Shown here: piece by piece, positions 9,356 to 18,222 of the stretch
Position numbering within the stretch: position 1 is the stretch's first letter
Layout: each line of letters opens with the position of its first letter
Assembly: GCF_022899355.1 (NCBI RefSeq)
Contig: NZ_JALJCK010000004.1
Span: forward strand, 62,001 to 126,000
DNA from: Shinella yambaruensis
GTDB taxonomy: Bacteria; Pseudomonadota; Alphaproteobacteria; Rhizobiales; Rhizobiaceae
Direction of reading: 5' to 3'
Length of the DNA stretch: 64,000 nucleotides
The notes under the pieces: generated by a model
What the model was told of the DNA's origin: nothing
The model's input: the letters and a program-made list of their open reading frames with translations, nothing else
Database searches by the model: none
Made by a program: the position numbers and the translations under genes

Positions 9356-10129
9356 ATGGCCTATGAAACCCTGCTGGTGGAGACGCGCGGGCGCGTCGGC
9401 CTCGTCACGCTCAACCGGCCGCAGGCGCTGAATGCGCTGAACCGCAAGCTGCTCGACGAACTGAAGAGCGTGCTCGCCGCCTTCGAGGCGGATGCCGGCA
9501 TCGGCGCCATCGTCCTCACCGGCTCGGAAAAGGCCTTTGCCGCCGGCGCCGACATCAAGGAGATGCAGCCCTACGGCTTTGCCGACGCCATGATGGAAGA
9601 TCTTGCCGCCGGCTGGGACGACGTGGCGGCCTGCCGCAAGCCGATGATCGCCGCCGTCAGCGGCTTTGCGCTCGGCGGCGGCTGCGAGGTCGCCATGATG
9701 TGCGATTTCATCATCGCCTCGGAAACGGCGAAGTTCGGCCAGCCGGAGATCACCCTCGGCATCATTCCCGGCATGGGCGGCACGCAGCGCCTGACGCGCG
9801 CCCTCGGCAAGGCGAAGGCGATGGACCTCATCCTCACCGGCCGGCTGATGGACGCGGCGGAAGCCGAACGCGCCGGCCTTGTCGCCCGCGTGGTCGCGCC
9901 CGAAAGGCTGCTCGAGGAGGCGCTGGCCGCGGCGGAAAAGATCGCCGGTTATTCCCTGCCCGCCACCATGCTGGCGAAGGAGGCGGTGGGACGCGCCTAC
10001 GAGACCGTCCTTGCCGAGGGCATGCGCGCCGAGCGCCGGCTGTTCCATGCGCTCTTCGCCACCGAGGACCAGAAGGAGGGCATGGCGGCCTTCATCGAGA
10101 AGCGCAAGCCGGCCTTCCGGCATCGCTAG
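9356..10129 (+). CDS. Enoyl-CoA hydratase (crotonase family)
   Basis: A 257-residue enoyl-CoA hydratase that adds water to trans-2-enoyl-CoA in beta-oxidation. The oxyanion-hole segments [12 protein letters not shown] (59-70) and [11 protein letters not shown], and the two catalytic glutamates corresponding to the crotonase pair (E111 in GGGCEVAMM and E131 in FGQPEITLG), are all present, so hydratase activity rather than another crotonase reaction is likely. GAGGAGAG precedes the start. Probably co-transcribed with mutM. Annotated as fadB1 or ech in some relatives; no symbol is given because the exact substrate range cannot be read. Confidence 0.92.
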   Translation: MAYETLLVETRGRVGLVTLNRPQALNALNRKLLDELKSVLAAFEADAGIGAIVLTGSEKAFAAGADIKEMQPYGFADAMMEDLAAGWDDVAACRKPMIAAVSGFALGGGCEVAMMCDFIIASETAKFGQPEITLGIIPGMGGTQRLTRALGKAKAMDLILTGRLMDAAEAERAGLVARVVAPERLLEEALAAAEKIAGYSLPATMLAKEAVGRAYETVLAEGMRAERRLFHALFATEDQKEGMAAFIEKRKPAFRHR

Positions 10130-10161
10130 TCCGCCGGGCGGCGTTTCTTGCAGAATCCGCG

Positions 10162-10190
10162 TTGACGTCGTCGTGGTTTCCAGCTATACG
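10162..10190 (+). promoter_or_regulatory. Sigma-70 promoter of rpsT
   Basis: TTGACG at 10162-10167 and TATACG at 10185-10190 are separated by exactly 17 bp. This is close to the vegetative consensus and fits a strongly expressed ribosomal gene. It predicts a leader of about 120 nt before rpsT. Confidence 0.75.
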
Positions 10191-10319
10191 CCGCCCACAG
10201 TTTGGAAAGCCGAATTCCAAGGTTTTCCGATATTGCTCCCGAATTGCTTTGATGACAGGTCGCAGTGACCCGGCACGGCGAGGGTGGAGTTTGTGTCAGA
10301 TTTCTGAAGAGAGGCATAA

Positions 10320-10586
10320 ATGGCCAATACAACCTCGGCAAAGAAGGCGACCCGCAAGATCGCCGCGCGCACCGCAGTCAACAAGTCGCGCCGCTCGCGC
10401 GTCCGCAACTTCATCCGCAAGGTCGAAGAGGCCATCGCCTCCGGCGACCAGGCTTCGGCCGCCGCCGCTCTGAAGGCTGCCCAGCCGGAACTGATGCGCG
10501 CTGCCACCAAGGGCGTGCTCCATTCCAATACAGCATCCCGCAAGGTCTCGCGTCTGGCGAACCGCGTGAAGACGATGTCGGCCTGA
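10320..10586 (+). CDS. rpsT: 30S ribosomal protein S20
   Basis: An 88-residue, lysine/arginine- and alanine-rich protein starting [13 protein letters not shown] and ending [12 protein letters not shown], typical S20 length and composition. It binds 16S rRNA in the lower body of the small subunit. Its own consensus-like promoter and a strong terminator bracket it, so it is likely a single-gene unit. The rpsT-dnaA order is, from memory, common in Rhizobiales. Confidence 0.98.
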   Translation: MANTTSAKKATRKIAARTAVNKSRRSRVRNFIRKVEEAIASGDQASAAAALKAAQPELMRAATKGVLHSNTASRKVSRLANRVKTMSA

Positions 10587-10614
10587 TAGCCCCATCGAGC
10601 TATGCAATATTAGG

Positions 10615-10643
10615 AAAAGCCCGGCGCTTGCGCCGGGCTTTTT
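10615..10643 (+). terminator. Rho-independent terminator of rpsT
   Basis: Perfect hairpin GCCCGGCG-CTTG-CGCCGGGC, flanked by AAAA on the left and TTTTT on the right. Confidence 0.92.
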
Positions 10644-10665
10644 CTTTGGTTTTTCGAACCCTGCC

Positions 10666-10944
10666 ATGGTTAATGTGCAAGGCTTGATCGTGTCAAAAGA
10701 GTGACGAAGAAAATCCTTTAAATTCAGTTACTTGCGGGAGGTTGGGTGACATTCTCCCCCCTTTCGTTGCGGGAGTTTGACAGCAATCTGAGTCAAGCGA
10801 ATTTTTATTTTTTTCGTTTTTCAAGCCTTCCGAAAAGGACCCGAAAACAAAGCCATTGATTCCTAACAGATTCTCCTTTGGGGCCCTGATTCCGAGTCAG
10901 GAACGGGCTTGCGAGTCAACGGCCGCCCCTTAATTTTGCGTAAA
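10666..10944. promoter_or_regulatory. dnaA upstream control region: GANTC cluster, CtrA-like motifs, candidate -35
   Basis: The gap between rpsT and dnaA is about 800 bp and AT-rich in its first half. It contains six GANTC sites (10790, 10858, 10869, 10888, 10894, 10913), the target of the CcrM cell-cycle methyltransferase. ATGGTTAA at 10666-10673 is the reverse complement of the CtrA half-site TTAACCAT, and TTAA-N7-TAAA at 10930-10944 is one base off the full CtrA motif. TTGACA at 10777-10782 is a perfect -35 hexamer with a GAGTC inside its spacer, but the expected -10 region (AATTTT) is poor. From 10945 to 11399 I see no further gene. Confidence 0.6.
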
Positions 10945-11399
10945 ATTCGTGATTGATCTTGGTGCCTGATCCTGCCTAAATGCTTTCCACAGGGGGCGCG
11001 GACACAGCCTTAAAATGATCGCCGACAAGACTGCTTCAAAAGGCAGCGGTGGTTGTTTGTCCCTTGTGACGGAGCGGCTCCGCTTCGTAAAATCATCCAA
11101 CCGGCAACGCCTGCCCCAGGTGCCTCACCGCACACTGGCAAGGGTTTTTGTGACTTTCAATTGCGCCGGTTGAGAAGGCCGTGAGGACGGCCGGATGATA
11201 GGGCATGCCCGCCGTACGCTCGACGAGGGAGTGAGCGGCGCGGCCACAGGCGGGACTTGATGATCCGGTATGACAACGGATCCGATGGACCCGAATTGTG
11301 TTTGGGAAACGGGATCGGGCCGAATGTAGGGGGTCGGTACGATCGGGGCACCATGTTCCGGACCGGGCGATGGCTCGGCGCGGTCGGGAGATGGCAAAC

Positions 11400-11444
11400 A
11401 TGAAAGGCGCCGGCAGGAATGCCGACGTGGCGAAGGAAGCATGA
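11400..11444 (+). CDS. Putative 14-residue leader ORF overlapping the dnaA start
   Basis: ATG at 11400 opens a 14-codon frame ([14 protein letters not shown]) whose TGA at 11442-11444 overlaps the dnaA ATG at 11441 in an ATGA arrangement. GGGAG lies nine bases before its start, and the dnaA ribosome-binding site (GAAGGAAG) lies inside it. Its first bases (ATGAAAGGCG) are the same as the first bases of dnaA. If translated it would couple translation to dnaA. It could also be chance. Confidence 0.4.
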   Translation: MKGAGRNADVAKEA

Positions 11445-13015
11445 AAGGCGGCAAGATGCAGATGAATACGGCCAGAACGGCTGGTGCATTCGCGAACGGG
11501 GAAAATGCACTTAAAACGCTCCCGCAAGAAGGGGCGCAGGCGGCGGGGGTTCCATCCGATATGAAGCAGGACGCGATTTTCGAGCGGGTCAGTGCGCGCC
11601 TTAAAGCGCAGGTTGGCCCGGACGTCTTCGCGAGCTGGTTCGGTCGGCTGAAGGTCCATTCCGTTTCCAAGAGCGTCGTGCGCCTGTCGGTGCCGACGAC
11701 GTTCCTGAAATCCTGGATCAACAATCGTTATCTCGATCTCATCACCAGCCTGTTCCAGCAGGAGGATGCCGAAATCCTCAAGGTGGAGATCCTGGTGCGA
11801 ACCGCAACCCGCGGCGCCCGCACCGGCGTCGTCGAGGAGGCGGCGGCCACCGAGCCCGCAGCACCGCAGGCGCAGCCGCGCCGCGCCGCGAGCGGCCCGC
11901 AGCCCGTCGCCAGCGCAGCGGTATCGGTTGCCGCTTCGGCCCAGCCGCGCGTGCAGCAGCCGTCCGGCCCGCTCTTCGGCTCGCCGCTCGACCAGCGCTA
12001 TACGTTCGACGCCTTCGTCGAGGGCACGTCGAACCGCGTCGCCCTTGCCGCTGCCCGCACGATCGCGGAAGCCGGCGCCGGCGCCGTGCGCTTCAACCCG
12101 CTCTTCGTCCATTCCAGCGTCGGCCTCGGCAAGACGCACCTTCTCCAGGCGATCGCGCTCGGCGCGCTGGCAAGCGCCCGCAACCCGCGCGTCGTCTATC
12201 TGACGGCCGAATACTTCATGTGGCGCTTTGCGACCGCGATCCGCGACAATGATGCGCTCTCCCTCAAGGAGACGCTGCGCAACATCGATCTCCTGATCAT
12301 CGACGACATGCAGTTCCTGCAGGGCAATTCGATCCAGAACGAGTTCTGCCACCTGCTCAACATGCTGCTCGATTCCGCCAGGCAGGTCGTGGTCGCCGCC
12401 GACCGCGCGCCGTGGGAGCTGGAATCGCTCGATCCGCGGGTGCGCTCGCGCCTGCAGGGCGGCGTCGCCATCGAGATGGAAGCGCCGGACTACGAAATGC
12501 GTCTCGAAATCCTGAAACGCCGGCTCGCCGCCGCGCAGCAGGAGGACGCTTCGCTCGATATCCCGGTCGATATCCTGAGCCATGTCGCGCGCAACATCAC
12601 GGCGAGCGGCCGGGAACTGGAAGGCGCCTTCAATCAGCTGCTCTTCCGCCGCTCCTTCGAGCCGAACCTCACGATCGAGCGCGTCGACGAATTGCTCGGC
12701 CACCTCGTCGCCGCCGGCGAACCGCGCCGGGTGCGCATCGAGGACATCCAGCGCGTGGTGGCGAAGCACTACAACGTCTCGCGTCAGGAGCTGGTCTCGA
12801 ACCGCCGCACGCGCGTCATCGTCAAGCCGCGGCAGATCGCGATGTACCTGTCGAAGACGCTGACGCCGCGCTCCTTCCCGGAGATCGGCCGCCGCTTCGG
12901 CGGACGCGATCACACGACGGTTCTGCACGCGGTTCGCAAGATCGAGGAACTGATCGCGGGCGACACCAAGCTCAGCCACGAGATCGAACTGCTGAAGCGG
13001 TTGATCAACGAATGA
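11441..13015 (+). CDS. dnaA: Chromosomal replication initiator protein DnaA
   Basis: A 524-residue AAA+ initiator that binds DnaA boxes and melts the origin. Domain I begins at [22 protein letters not shown] variable Ala/Pro linker spans about residues 125-180. The AAA+ core has Walker [10 protein letters not shown] near 225 and Walker [10 protein letters not shown] near 283. The C-terminal domain carries the DnaA signature [18 protein letters not shown] near 487. GAAGGAAG supports the ATG at 11441; ATGs at 11456 (MQMN) and later (MKQDAIF) are alternatives. No dnaN follows, as expected in rhizobia, where dnaA is not part of a dnaA-dnaN operon. Confidence 0.98.
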   Translation: MKGGKMQMNTARTAGAFANGENALKTLPQEGAQAAGVPSDMKQDAIFERVSARLKAQVGPDVFASWFGRLKVHSVSKSVVRLSVPTTFLKSWINNRYLDLITSLFQQEDAEILKVEILVRTATRGARTGVVEEAAATEPAAPQAQPRRAASGPQPVASAAVSVAASAQPRVQQPSGPLFGSPLDQRYTFDAFVEGTSNRVALAAARTIAEAGAGAVRFNPLFVHSSVGLGKTHLLQAIALGALASARNPRVVYLTAEYFMWRFATAIRDNDALSLKETLRNIDLLIIDDMQFLQGNSIQNEFCHLLNMLLDSARQVVVAADRAPWELESLDPRVRSRLQGGVAIEMEAPDYEMRLEILKRRLAAAQQEDASLDIPVDILSHVARNITASGRELEGAFNQLLFRRSFEPNLTIERVDELLGHLVAAGEPRRVRIEDIQRVVAKHYNVSRQELVSNRRTRVIVKPRQIAMYLSKTLTPRSFPEIGRRFGGRDHTTVLHAVRKIEELIAGDTKLSHEIELLKRLINE

Positions 13016-13037
13016 TCATGGCGTTCATGCCGTGACG

Positions 13038-13061
13038 AAAAGGGGCCGGAAGGCCCCTTTT
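13038..13061. terminator. Bidirectional terminator between dnaA and lysR-type gene
   Basis: AAAAGGGGCC-GGAA-GGCCCCTTTT is symmetric, with A and T runs on both sides, and lies between convergent genes. Confidence 0.88.
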
Positions 13062-13957
13062 CAGTGTCCGCGCACTGCGCGCGCCTCTTCCGTCAGCCAT
13101 TGCCGCAAAGCCGCGACCGCCGGCCGGTCCAGCGCGCCCGGCGGATAGACGATGTAATAGGCAAGCCCCGTCGCCACGCCGCGCGGGAAGGGGGCGATAA
13201 GCCGCCGCTCCTGGACCTCGCGTGCCACCAGCGAAAGCCGCGCCAGCGCCACGCCGTCGCCGGCCTTGGCCGCCTCGATCGCGCCGTTGCTGTCGGTGAA
13301 GACGGGGCCACGCTGCACGTCGATGCCGGCAACGCCCATCGCCTCCAGCCAGAGCCGCCAGTCCTGCCGGTGCACGTCGTGGATCAGCACATGGCCGGTA
13401 AGGTCCGCCGGCGCATCGAGCGGGATCTTCTCCTTGAGGGCAGGCGCGATGACGGGCATCAGGTCGTCGTCGAGCAGCCTTTCGCTGACAAGGCCCTCGT
13501 AGCGGCCGAAGCCGTGGCGGATTGCGATATCGACGCCGTCGCGGGCAAAGTCGACGAGGCGGTTGGAGGCACTGATACGGATGTCGGCGCCGGGCAGGCG
13601 TTCCTCGAATTTCGGCAGACGCGGCACGAGCCACTGTGCGGCGAAGGTCGGCGTGCAACTGATTGCCAGCGTCGCGGGAGATTTTGCCCGGGCCAGCAAT
13701 TCGTCGGTCGCCTCACGCATCATGCGAAAGGCCGAGCGCATCGCCTTGAAGTAACCCTCGCCATTCTCCGTCAGCCTGATCTGCCGCGGCCGCCGCTCGA
13801 AGAGCTGCACGCCGAGCGATTGCTCCAGCTCGCGGATCTGCAGGCTGACGGCGCCGGGCGTGACATTGAGCTCGCCGGCGGCGAGCGTGACGCTCAGATG
13901 CCGCGCTGCCGCTTCGAAGGCGCGCAGGCCGGAAAGAGAGGGAAGGCGGCCGTTCAT
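13061..13957 (-). CDS. LysR-family transcriptional regulator, GcvA-like
   Basis: A 298-residue LysR regulator. The N-terminal winged helix shows LRAFEAAARHLSVTLAAGEL, then TPGAVSLQIRELEQSLGVQL and FERRPRQIRLTENG, the pattern of the GcvA branch. The rest is the periplasmic-binding-like effector domain (AISCTPTFAAQWLVPRLPKF). It is divergent from the DMT transporter gene at 14094 with a gap of 136 bp, and LysR proteins often control a divergent neighbour, so the exporter is its likely target. Effector unknown. Confidence 0.9.
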   Translation of the reverse strand: MNGRLPSLSGLRAFEAAARHLSVTLAAGELNVTPGAVSLQIRELEQSLGVQLFERRPRQIRLTENGEGYFKAMRSAFRMMREATDELLARAKSPATLAISCTPTFAAQWLVPRLPKFEERLPGADIRISASNRLVDFARDGVDIAIRHGFGRYEGLVSERLLDDDLMPVIAPALKEKIPLDAPADLTGHVLIHDVHRQDWRLWLEAMGVAGIDVQRGPVFTDSNGAIEAAKAGDGVALARLSLVAREVQERRLIAPFPRGVATGLAYYIVYPPGALDRPAVAALRQWLTEEARAVRGH

Positions 13958-14093
13958 GATTTAGTTTTCCTCGCTGAAAAGCCGAAATATGATCGTTTGT
14001 ACGGCATGAAAATCCGCGAAATTATAGCGTGAAAGCCGGATTTTGACATCCGGGCACCGCGACAGATTTAGAAAATTTCGCAAGGAGATCCCC

Positions 14094-15035
14094 ATGGCCA
14101 ACCGTAGCATGACCGCAGGCGAATGGGGCCTGCTCATCGCGCTCTCGCTTCTCTGGGGCGGTTCGTTCCTCTTCAACGGCATCCTGGTGCGCGAACTGCC
14201 GACGCTCACCATCGTCACCGCCCGCGTCGGCCTTGCCGCCCTCGCGCTCTGGACGGTCGTGCGCCTTGCCGGCCATGCCGTTCCGCGCAACAGGGAAGTC
14301 TGGCTCGCCTTCCTCGGCATGGGCGTGCTCAACAACATCATCCCGTTCTCGCTGATCGTCTGGGGCCAGACGCACATCGCGAGCGGCCTCGCCTCCATCC
14401 TCAACGCCACCACGCCGCTCTTTGCCGTCATCGCCGCCCATCTGCTGACGACGGACGAGAAGATGACGGGCGGACGGCTCGTCGGCGTCCTCGTCGGCTT
14501 TCTCGGCGTGGCGCTGATGATCGGCCCCTCGGTCCTCTCCGATCTCGGCGCCAACCTCCTGGCGCAGCTTGCCGTGCTCGGGGGCGCCGTCTCCTATTCG
14601 ATCGCCGGCATCTTCGGCCGCCGCTTCCGCCGCCTGGGCCTGCCGCCGCTGCTGCCGGCCGCAGGGCAGGTGACGGCCTCCGCCGTGCTGATGCTGCCCG
14701 TCGCGCTGGTCGTCGACCGTCCATGGACGCTCGCCATGCCCTCGGCGCAGACCTGGATGGCCCTGTTCGGCCTCGCCTTCCTTGCCACCGCGCTCGCCTA
14801 TGTCATCTTCTTCCGCATTCTCGCCACGGCGGGTGCGACGAACCTGATGCTCGTGACCTTCCTCATCCCCGTCAGCGCCATCCTGCTCGGCGCGCTGATT
14901 CTCGGCGAGGTGCTGGCGCCGAAGCATTTTGCCGGCATGGCGCTGATCGCCGTCGGCCTTGCGGCCATCGACGGGCGTCTCCTGCGCATGGTGATGGAAA
15001 AGCGCCGGCCGCTCGGCTCGGATGCCGGCGGCTGA
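14094..15035 (+). CDS. DMT-superfamily (EamA) transporter
   Basis: A 313-residue inner-membrane protein with about ten hydrophobic segments arranged as two EamA repeats. The first begins GEWGLLIALSLLWGGSFLF and the second begins after residue 150 (LAVLGGAVSYSIAGIFGRRF). Such proteins export amino acids, metabolites or drugs; the substrate cannot be read. AAGGAGA precedes the ATG. Its stop codon abuts the stop codon of the convergent hemW with no gap. Confidence 0.9.
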   Translation: MANRSMTAGEWGLLIALSLLWGGSFLFNGILVRELPTLTIVTARVGLAALALWTVVRLAGHAVPRNREVWLAFLGMGVLNNIIPFSLIVWGQTHIASGLASILNATTPLFAVIAAHLLTTDEKMTGGRLVGVLVGFLGVALMIGPSVLSDLGANLLAQLAVLGGAVSYSIAGIFGRRFRRLGLPPLLPAAGQVTASAVLMLPVALVVDRPWTLAMPSAQTWMALFGLAFLATALAYVIFFRILATAGATNLMLVTFLIPVSAILLGALILGEVLAPKHFAGMALIAVGLAAIDGRLLRMVMEKRRPLGSDAGG

Positions 15036-16229
15036 TCAGCAGGCGAGGTCCGCGACGACGGCGTCGAGGATCAGCATGCCGGCCGGCGTGCAGCGCAGCC
15101 GCGAATTGCCGAGCCGCTCGATGAAGCCGTGCTCGATGAGGAACTGTTCCCGGTCGGGATCCGGGTCGCGGCCGGAGAGGGTCTGCCAGCGGGCGAGATC
15201 GACGCCCTCCTTGAGGCGCAGGCCCATCAGCAGCAGTTCGTCCGCCTGTGCCTCGCGCTCCAGAAGCTCCTGGTCGATCATGCCGTGGCCTCCCGCCTCG
15301 ACCCGTTCCAGCCAGGCTTCCGGCTTCCGCTCCGTGGCGGTGGCGATCTTCGCGCCGCCGGCCGTCAGGCGGCCATGCGCGCCGGGACCGATGCCGACAT
15401 AGTCGCCATAGCGCCAATAGGTGAGGTTGTGGCGGCTCTCCGCGCCGGGGCGGGCGTGGTTGGAGACCTCGTAGGCCGGCATGTTTTCGCGCTCGGTGAT
15501 TTCCTGCGTCGCCTCGTAGAGCACGGCGGACTGCTCCCCGTCGGGCACGACCAGCTTGCCGGCCTTGTGAAGGCCGTAGAAGGGCGTGCCCTCCTCGATG
15601 GTGAGCTGGTAGAGCGAGAGATGATCGACGGCGTAGGAGACGGCCTGCTTCAATTCGCGGTCCCAGTCCTCGACGGTCTGGTTCGGCCGGGCATAGATGA
15701 GGTCGAAGGACATGCGCGGAAAAATGTCGCGCGCGAGGCGGATCGCCTTCAGCGCGTCGGCGACGTCATGCAGCCGGCCGAGGAATTTGAGGTCCCGGTC
15801 GTTCAGCGCCTGAACGCCGAGCGAGACGCGGTTGACGCCGGCCGCGCGATAGCCGCGGAACCGTTCGGCCTCGACGCTGGAGGGGTTCGCCTCCATGGTG
15901 ATCTCGATGCCGTCAGGCACATGCCAGTGGCGGGCGATGCCGTTGAGGATCGCATCCACCGTTTCCGGCGCCATCAGCGAGGGCGTGCCGCCGCCCATGA
16001 AGACGCTGGTGACGCTGCGCGAGCCGGTGAGCCGGCGCATCGTCGCCATTTCCTTCAGGAAGGCCTGCACGAAACGCGGCTGATCGACCGGCTGGTGGCG
16101 CACATGGCTGTTGAAGTCGCAATAGGGGCATTTGGCGGCACAGAACGGCCAGTGCACATAGATGCCGAAGCCGGGGTCGGAAAGGCCCGATCCCATGCCC
16201 GGCCGGATGTCGAGGGGCACCGCCGTCAT
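15036..16229 (-). CDS. hemW: Radical SAM heme chaperone HemW (HemN-like)
   Basis: A 397-residue radical SAM protein. The iron-sulfur ligands are C30, C34 and C37 in WPFCAAKCPYCDFN, followed by GGGTPSLM and EANPSSVE. The single-domain length and lack of the HemN N-terminal extension favour HemW, a heme-binding chaperone, over a true oxygen-independent coproporphyrinogen oxidase. It is the last gene of the rph-VOC-rdgB-hemW operon, 6 bp after rdgB. Confidence 0.92.
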   Translation of the reverse strand: MTAVPLDIRPGMGSGLSDPGFGIYVHWPFCAAKCPYCDFNSHVRHQPVDQPRFVQAFLKEMATMRRLTGSRSVTSVFMGGGTPSLMAPETVDAILNGIARHWHVPDGIEITMEANPSSVEAERFRGYRAAGVNRVSLGVQALNDRDLKFLGRLHDVADALKAIRLARDIFPRMSFDLIYARPNQTVEDWDRELKQAVSYAVDHLSLYQLTIEEGTPFYGLHKAGKLVVPDGEQSAVLYEATQEITERENMPAYEVSNHARPGAESRHNLTYWRYGDYVGIGPGAHGRLTAGGAKIATATERKPEAWLERVEAGGHGMIDQELLEREAQADELLLMGLRLKEGVDLARWQTLSGRDPDPDREQFLIEHGFIERLGNSRLRCTPAGMLILDAVVADLAC

Positions 16230-16235
16230 CGCGCC

Positions 16236-16880
16236 TCAGGCCTTCAGGCAGGTTTCGACGAAGCGCTTGAAGGCGCGGGCGCGGTGCGACAGCGCGGCCG
16301 CATCGCCCGGCTTCCAGCCGTGCTTTTCCTGCGCGCTCATCTCGCCGAAGGTCGTCTCGTAGCCGTCCGGCCGGAAGACCGGATCGTAGCCGAAACCCTG
16401 CGTGCCACGCGGCGGCCAGACGACGTGGCCTTCCACTTCGCCGCGGAAGAGTTCGGTATGGCCGTCCGGCCAGGCAAGGCAGAGCACGGAGACGAAGCGC
16501 GCCGTGCGGTCCTTCGCCTCGGTGGCGCCCTTCTCGGCAAGCGCCTTCTCCACCTTCTCCATAGCCATGGCGAAGTCGCGCGTGCCGTCTTCCTTTTCCG
16601 CCCAGTTCGCCGTGTAGACGCCCGGCGCGCCGTCGAGCGCGTCGATGACGAGGCCGGAATCGTCCGAAAGGGCGGGCAGGCCCGCGGCCTTCGCCGAGGC
16701 GAGCGCCTTGATCGTCGCGTTTTCCTCGAAGGTCGTGCCGGTCTCGTCCGGCTCCTCGAATTTCAGTTCGGCGGCGGACCTGACGGAAAAGCCGAAGGGG
16801 CCGATCAGGTCCTCGATCTCGCGGATCTTTCCGGCATTGTGGCTGGCGACGACGATCGTCTTGGTGTCGAGCTTGCGCAT
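16236..16880 (-). CDS. rdgB: Non-canonical purine NTP pyrophosphatase (ITPase/XTPase)
   Basis: A 214-residue Ham1/RdgB enzyme that hydrolyses ITP, dITP and XTP to keep deaminated purines out of nucleic acids. The N-terminal [16 protein letters not shown], the FEENATIKA segment and [19 protein letters not shown] are diagnostic, as is GFGYDPVF. The start [11 protein letters not shown] at 16880 matches the family; the longer frame to 16922 would overlap the preceding VOC gene. Confidence 0.96.
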   Translation of the reverse strand: MRKLDTKTIVVASHNAGKIREIEDLIGPFGFSVRSAAELKFEEPDETGTTFEENATIKALASAKAAGLPALSDDSGLVIDALDGAPGVYTANWAEKEDGTRDFAMAMEKVEKALAEKGATEAKDRTARFVSVLCLAWPDGHTELFRGEVEGHVVWPPRGTQGFGYDPVFRPDGYETTFGEMSAQEKHGWKPGDAAALSHRARAFKRFVETCLKA

Positions 16881-16888
16881 GAAATTCC

Positions 16889-17305
16889 TCAAGCGATGTT
16901 CCAGAGGCCCGGTTCGGCGCATTCGAGGCTGTTGCCGGCGGGGTCGCGGAAATAGATGGAGCGGGCGCCGTTCGGCCAGCGGAAATCCGCTTCGATGGCG
17001 ATGCCGGCTTCTTCGAGCTTTTTCACCCAGAAATCAAGCGCCGGCCCCGGCACGCGGAAACAGGCATGGCCCGGCCCCGTCGCGCCGTGCACCGGCACCG
17101 GAAAGGCCTGGGGCGGCGGGGTATGCACGGTCTCGGCCGGATTGAAGATCAGGAGAACGCCGGGACCGCAGCGGAAGAAGACGTGGCGGTTCGCCTGCCG
17201 CGTGATCTTTTCCAATCCGAGGATGCCGCCATAGAAGGCTTCCGCCGCGTCGAGGTCGTCCGCGTAGAGCGCGGTTTCGAGAATGCCTTCGATCGCGGCG
17301 GTCAT
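16889..17305 (-). CDS. VOC-superfamily (glyoxalase/bleomycin-resistance-like) protein
   Basis: A 138-residue protein with one VOC fold of paired beta-alpha-beta-beta-beta modules: [20 protein letters not shown] at the start and [17 protein letters not shown] at the end. The metal-ligand type residues (His in GPGHACFRV, Glu in NSLECAE) are present. Reaction unknown; possibilities are dioxygenase, glyoxalase or binding protein. It lies 13 bp after rph and 8 bp before rdgB, so it is translated with nucleotide and RNA quality-control genes. Confidence 0.85.
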   Translation of the reverse strand: MTAAIEGILETALYADDLDAAEAFYGGILGLEKITRQANRHVFFRCGPGVLLIFNPAETVHTPPPQAFPVPVHGATGPGHACFRVPGPALDFWVKKLEEAGIAIEADFRWPNGARSIYFRDPAGNSLECAEPGLWNIA

Positions 17306-17318
17306 GGCGAAACCTGTC

Positions 17319-18035
17319 TCAGGCGATCGCCTGCTTCTGCAGGCCGACGAGGTCGGCGATGCCGGCGCGGGCGAGCGCCATCAGGCCGGAGAATTCCTCC
17401 TCCGTGAACGGCTTGCCCTCGGCGGTGCCCTGGATTTCGACGATGCCGCCCGAGCCGGTCATGACGAAATTGGCGTCGGTCTCGGCGGCGGAGTCTTCGA
17501 GATAGTCGAGGTCGATGACCGACTGGGCGGCGAAGATGCCGCAGGAGATCGCGGCGACATGGTCCTTCAGGACCTTCTCCACCTTGATCATGCTGCGGGC
17601 TTCCATCCATTTCAGGCAGTCGTGAAGGGCGATCCAGGCACCGGTGATGGACGCGGTGCGCGTGCCACCGTCGGCCTGGATGACGTCGCAGTCGACGGTG
17701 ATCTGGCGTTCGCCGAGCGCTTCGAGATCGACGACGGCGCGCAGCGACCGGCCGATGAGACGCTGGATCTCCTGCGTGCGGCCGCCCTGCTTGCCGGATG
17801 CCGCTTCGCGCCGCATGCGTTCGCCGGTGGCGCGCGGCAGCATGCCGTATTCGGCGGTCACCCAGCCCTTGCCGCTGTTGCGCAGCCACGGCGGCGTCTT
17901 TTCTTCCAGGCTCGCGGTGACGAGCACGTGCGTGTCGCCGAACTTGACGAGACAGGAGCCTTCGGCATGTTTGGAAATGTTGCGCTCGAAGGAAACCTTG
18001 CGCATCTGGTCGGTTTTTCTGCCGGACGGCCGCAT
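17319..18035 (-). CDS. rph: Ribonuclease PH
   Basis: A 238-residue phosphorolytic 3'-5' exoribonuclease that trims tRNA 3' ends. It starts [17 protein letters not shown] and contains [23 protein letters not shown] and RSLRAVVDL (phosphate- and RNA-binding arginines), then [18 protein letters not shown]. First gene of the minus-strand operon and divergent from hrcA. Confidence 0.97.
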   Translation of the reverse strand: MRPSGRKTDQMRKVSFERNISKHAEGSCLVKFGDTHVLVTASLEEKTPPWLRNSGKGWVTAEYGMLPRATGERMRREAASGKQGGRTQEIQRLIGRSLRAVVDLEALGERQITVDCDVIQADGGTRTASITGAWIALHDCLKWMEARSMIKVEKVLKDHVAAISCGIFAAQSVIDLDYLEDSAAETDANFVMTGSGGIVEIQGTAEGKPFTEEEFSGLMALARAGIADLVGLQKQAIA

Positions 18036-18163
18036 TGCGAACTCCTGTCTGAATTGTCTGGGAAGCTGCTTTAGACCAGATCGCCGGGCGAGGGAATGGT
18101 GGTGCGGCACGGCGCTTGCGTTTTGGCGCCTTGCAGCGGGAAACCATGGCGGGAAAATCCGTT

Positions 18164-18191
18164 TTGCGCTGACCTTCGAAATCACTATATT
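18164..18191 (+). promoter_or_regulatory. Candidate sigma-70 promoter of hrcA
   Basis: TTGCGC at 18164-18169 and TATATT at 18186-18191, with a 16-bp spacer. The -10 is good and the -35 moderate. I saw no CIRCE element in the rph-hrcA gap. Confidence 0.45.
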
Positions 18192-18222
18192 CCTGTCGGA
18201 TAACAGGGTTTGCAGCGGAAAG

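Noticed and set aside
10983-10991. CTTTCCACA upstream of dnaA as a DnaA box
   Set aside because: Two mismatches from TTATCCACA and no second box; too weak to claim autoregulation.
11093-12979. 628-codon minus-strand frame covering dnaA and its leader
   Set aside because: Shadow of dnaA; no ribosome-binding site or domain.
18036-18222. CIRCE element between rph and hrcA
   Set aside because: No TTAGCACTC-N9-GAGTGCTAA-like repeat is present.
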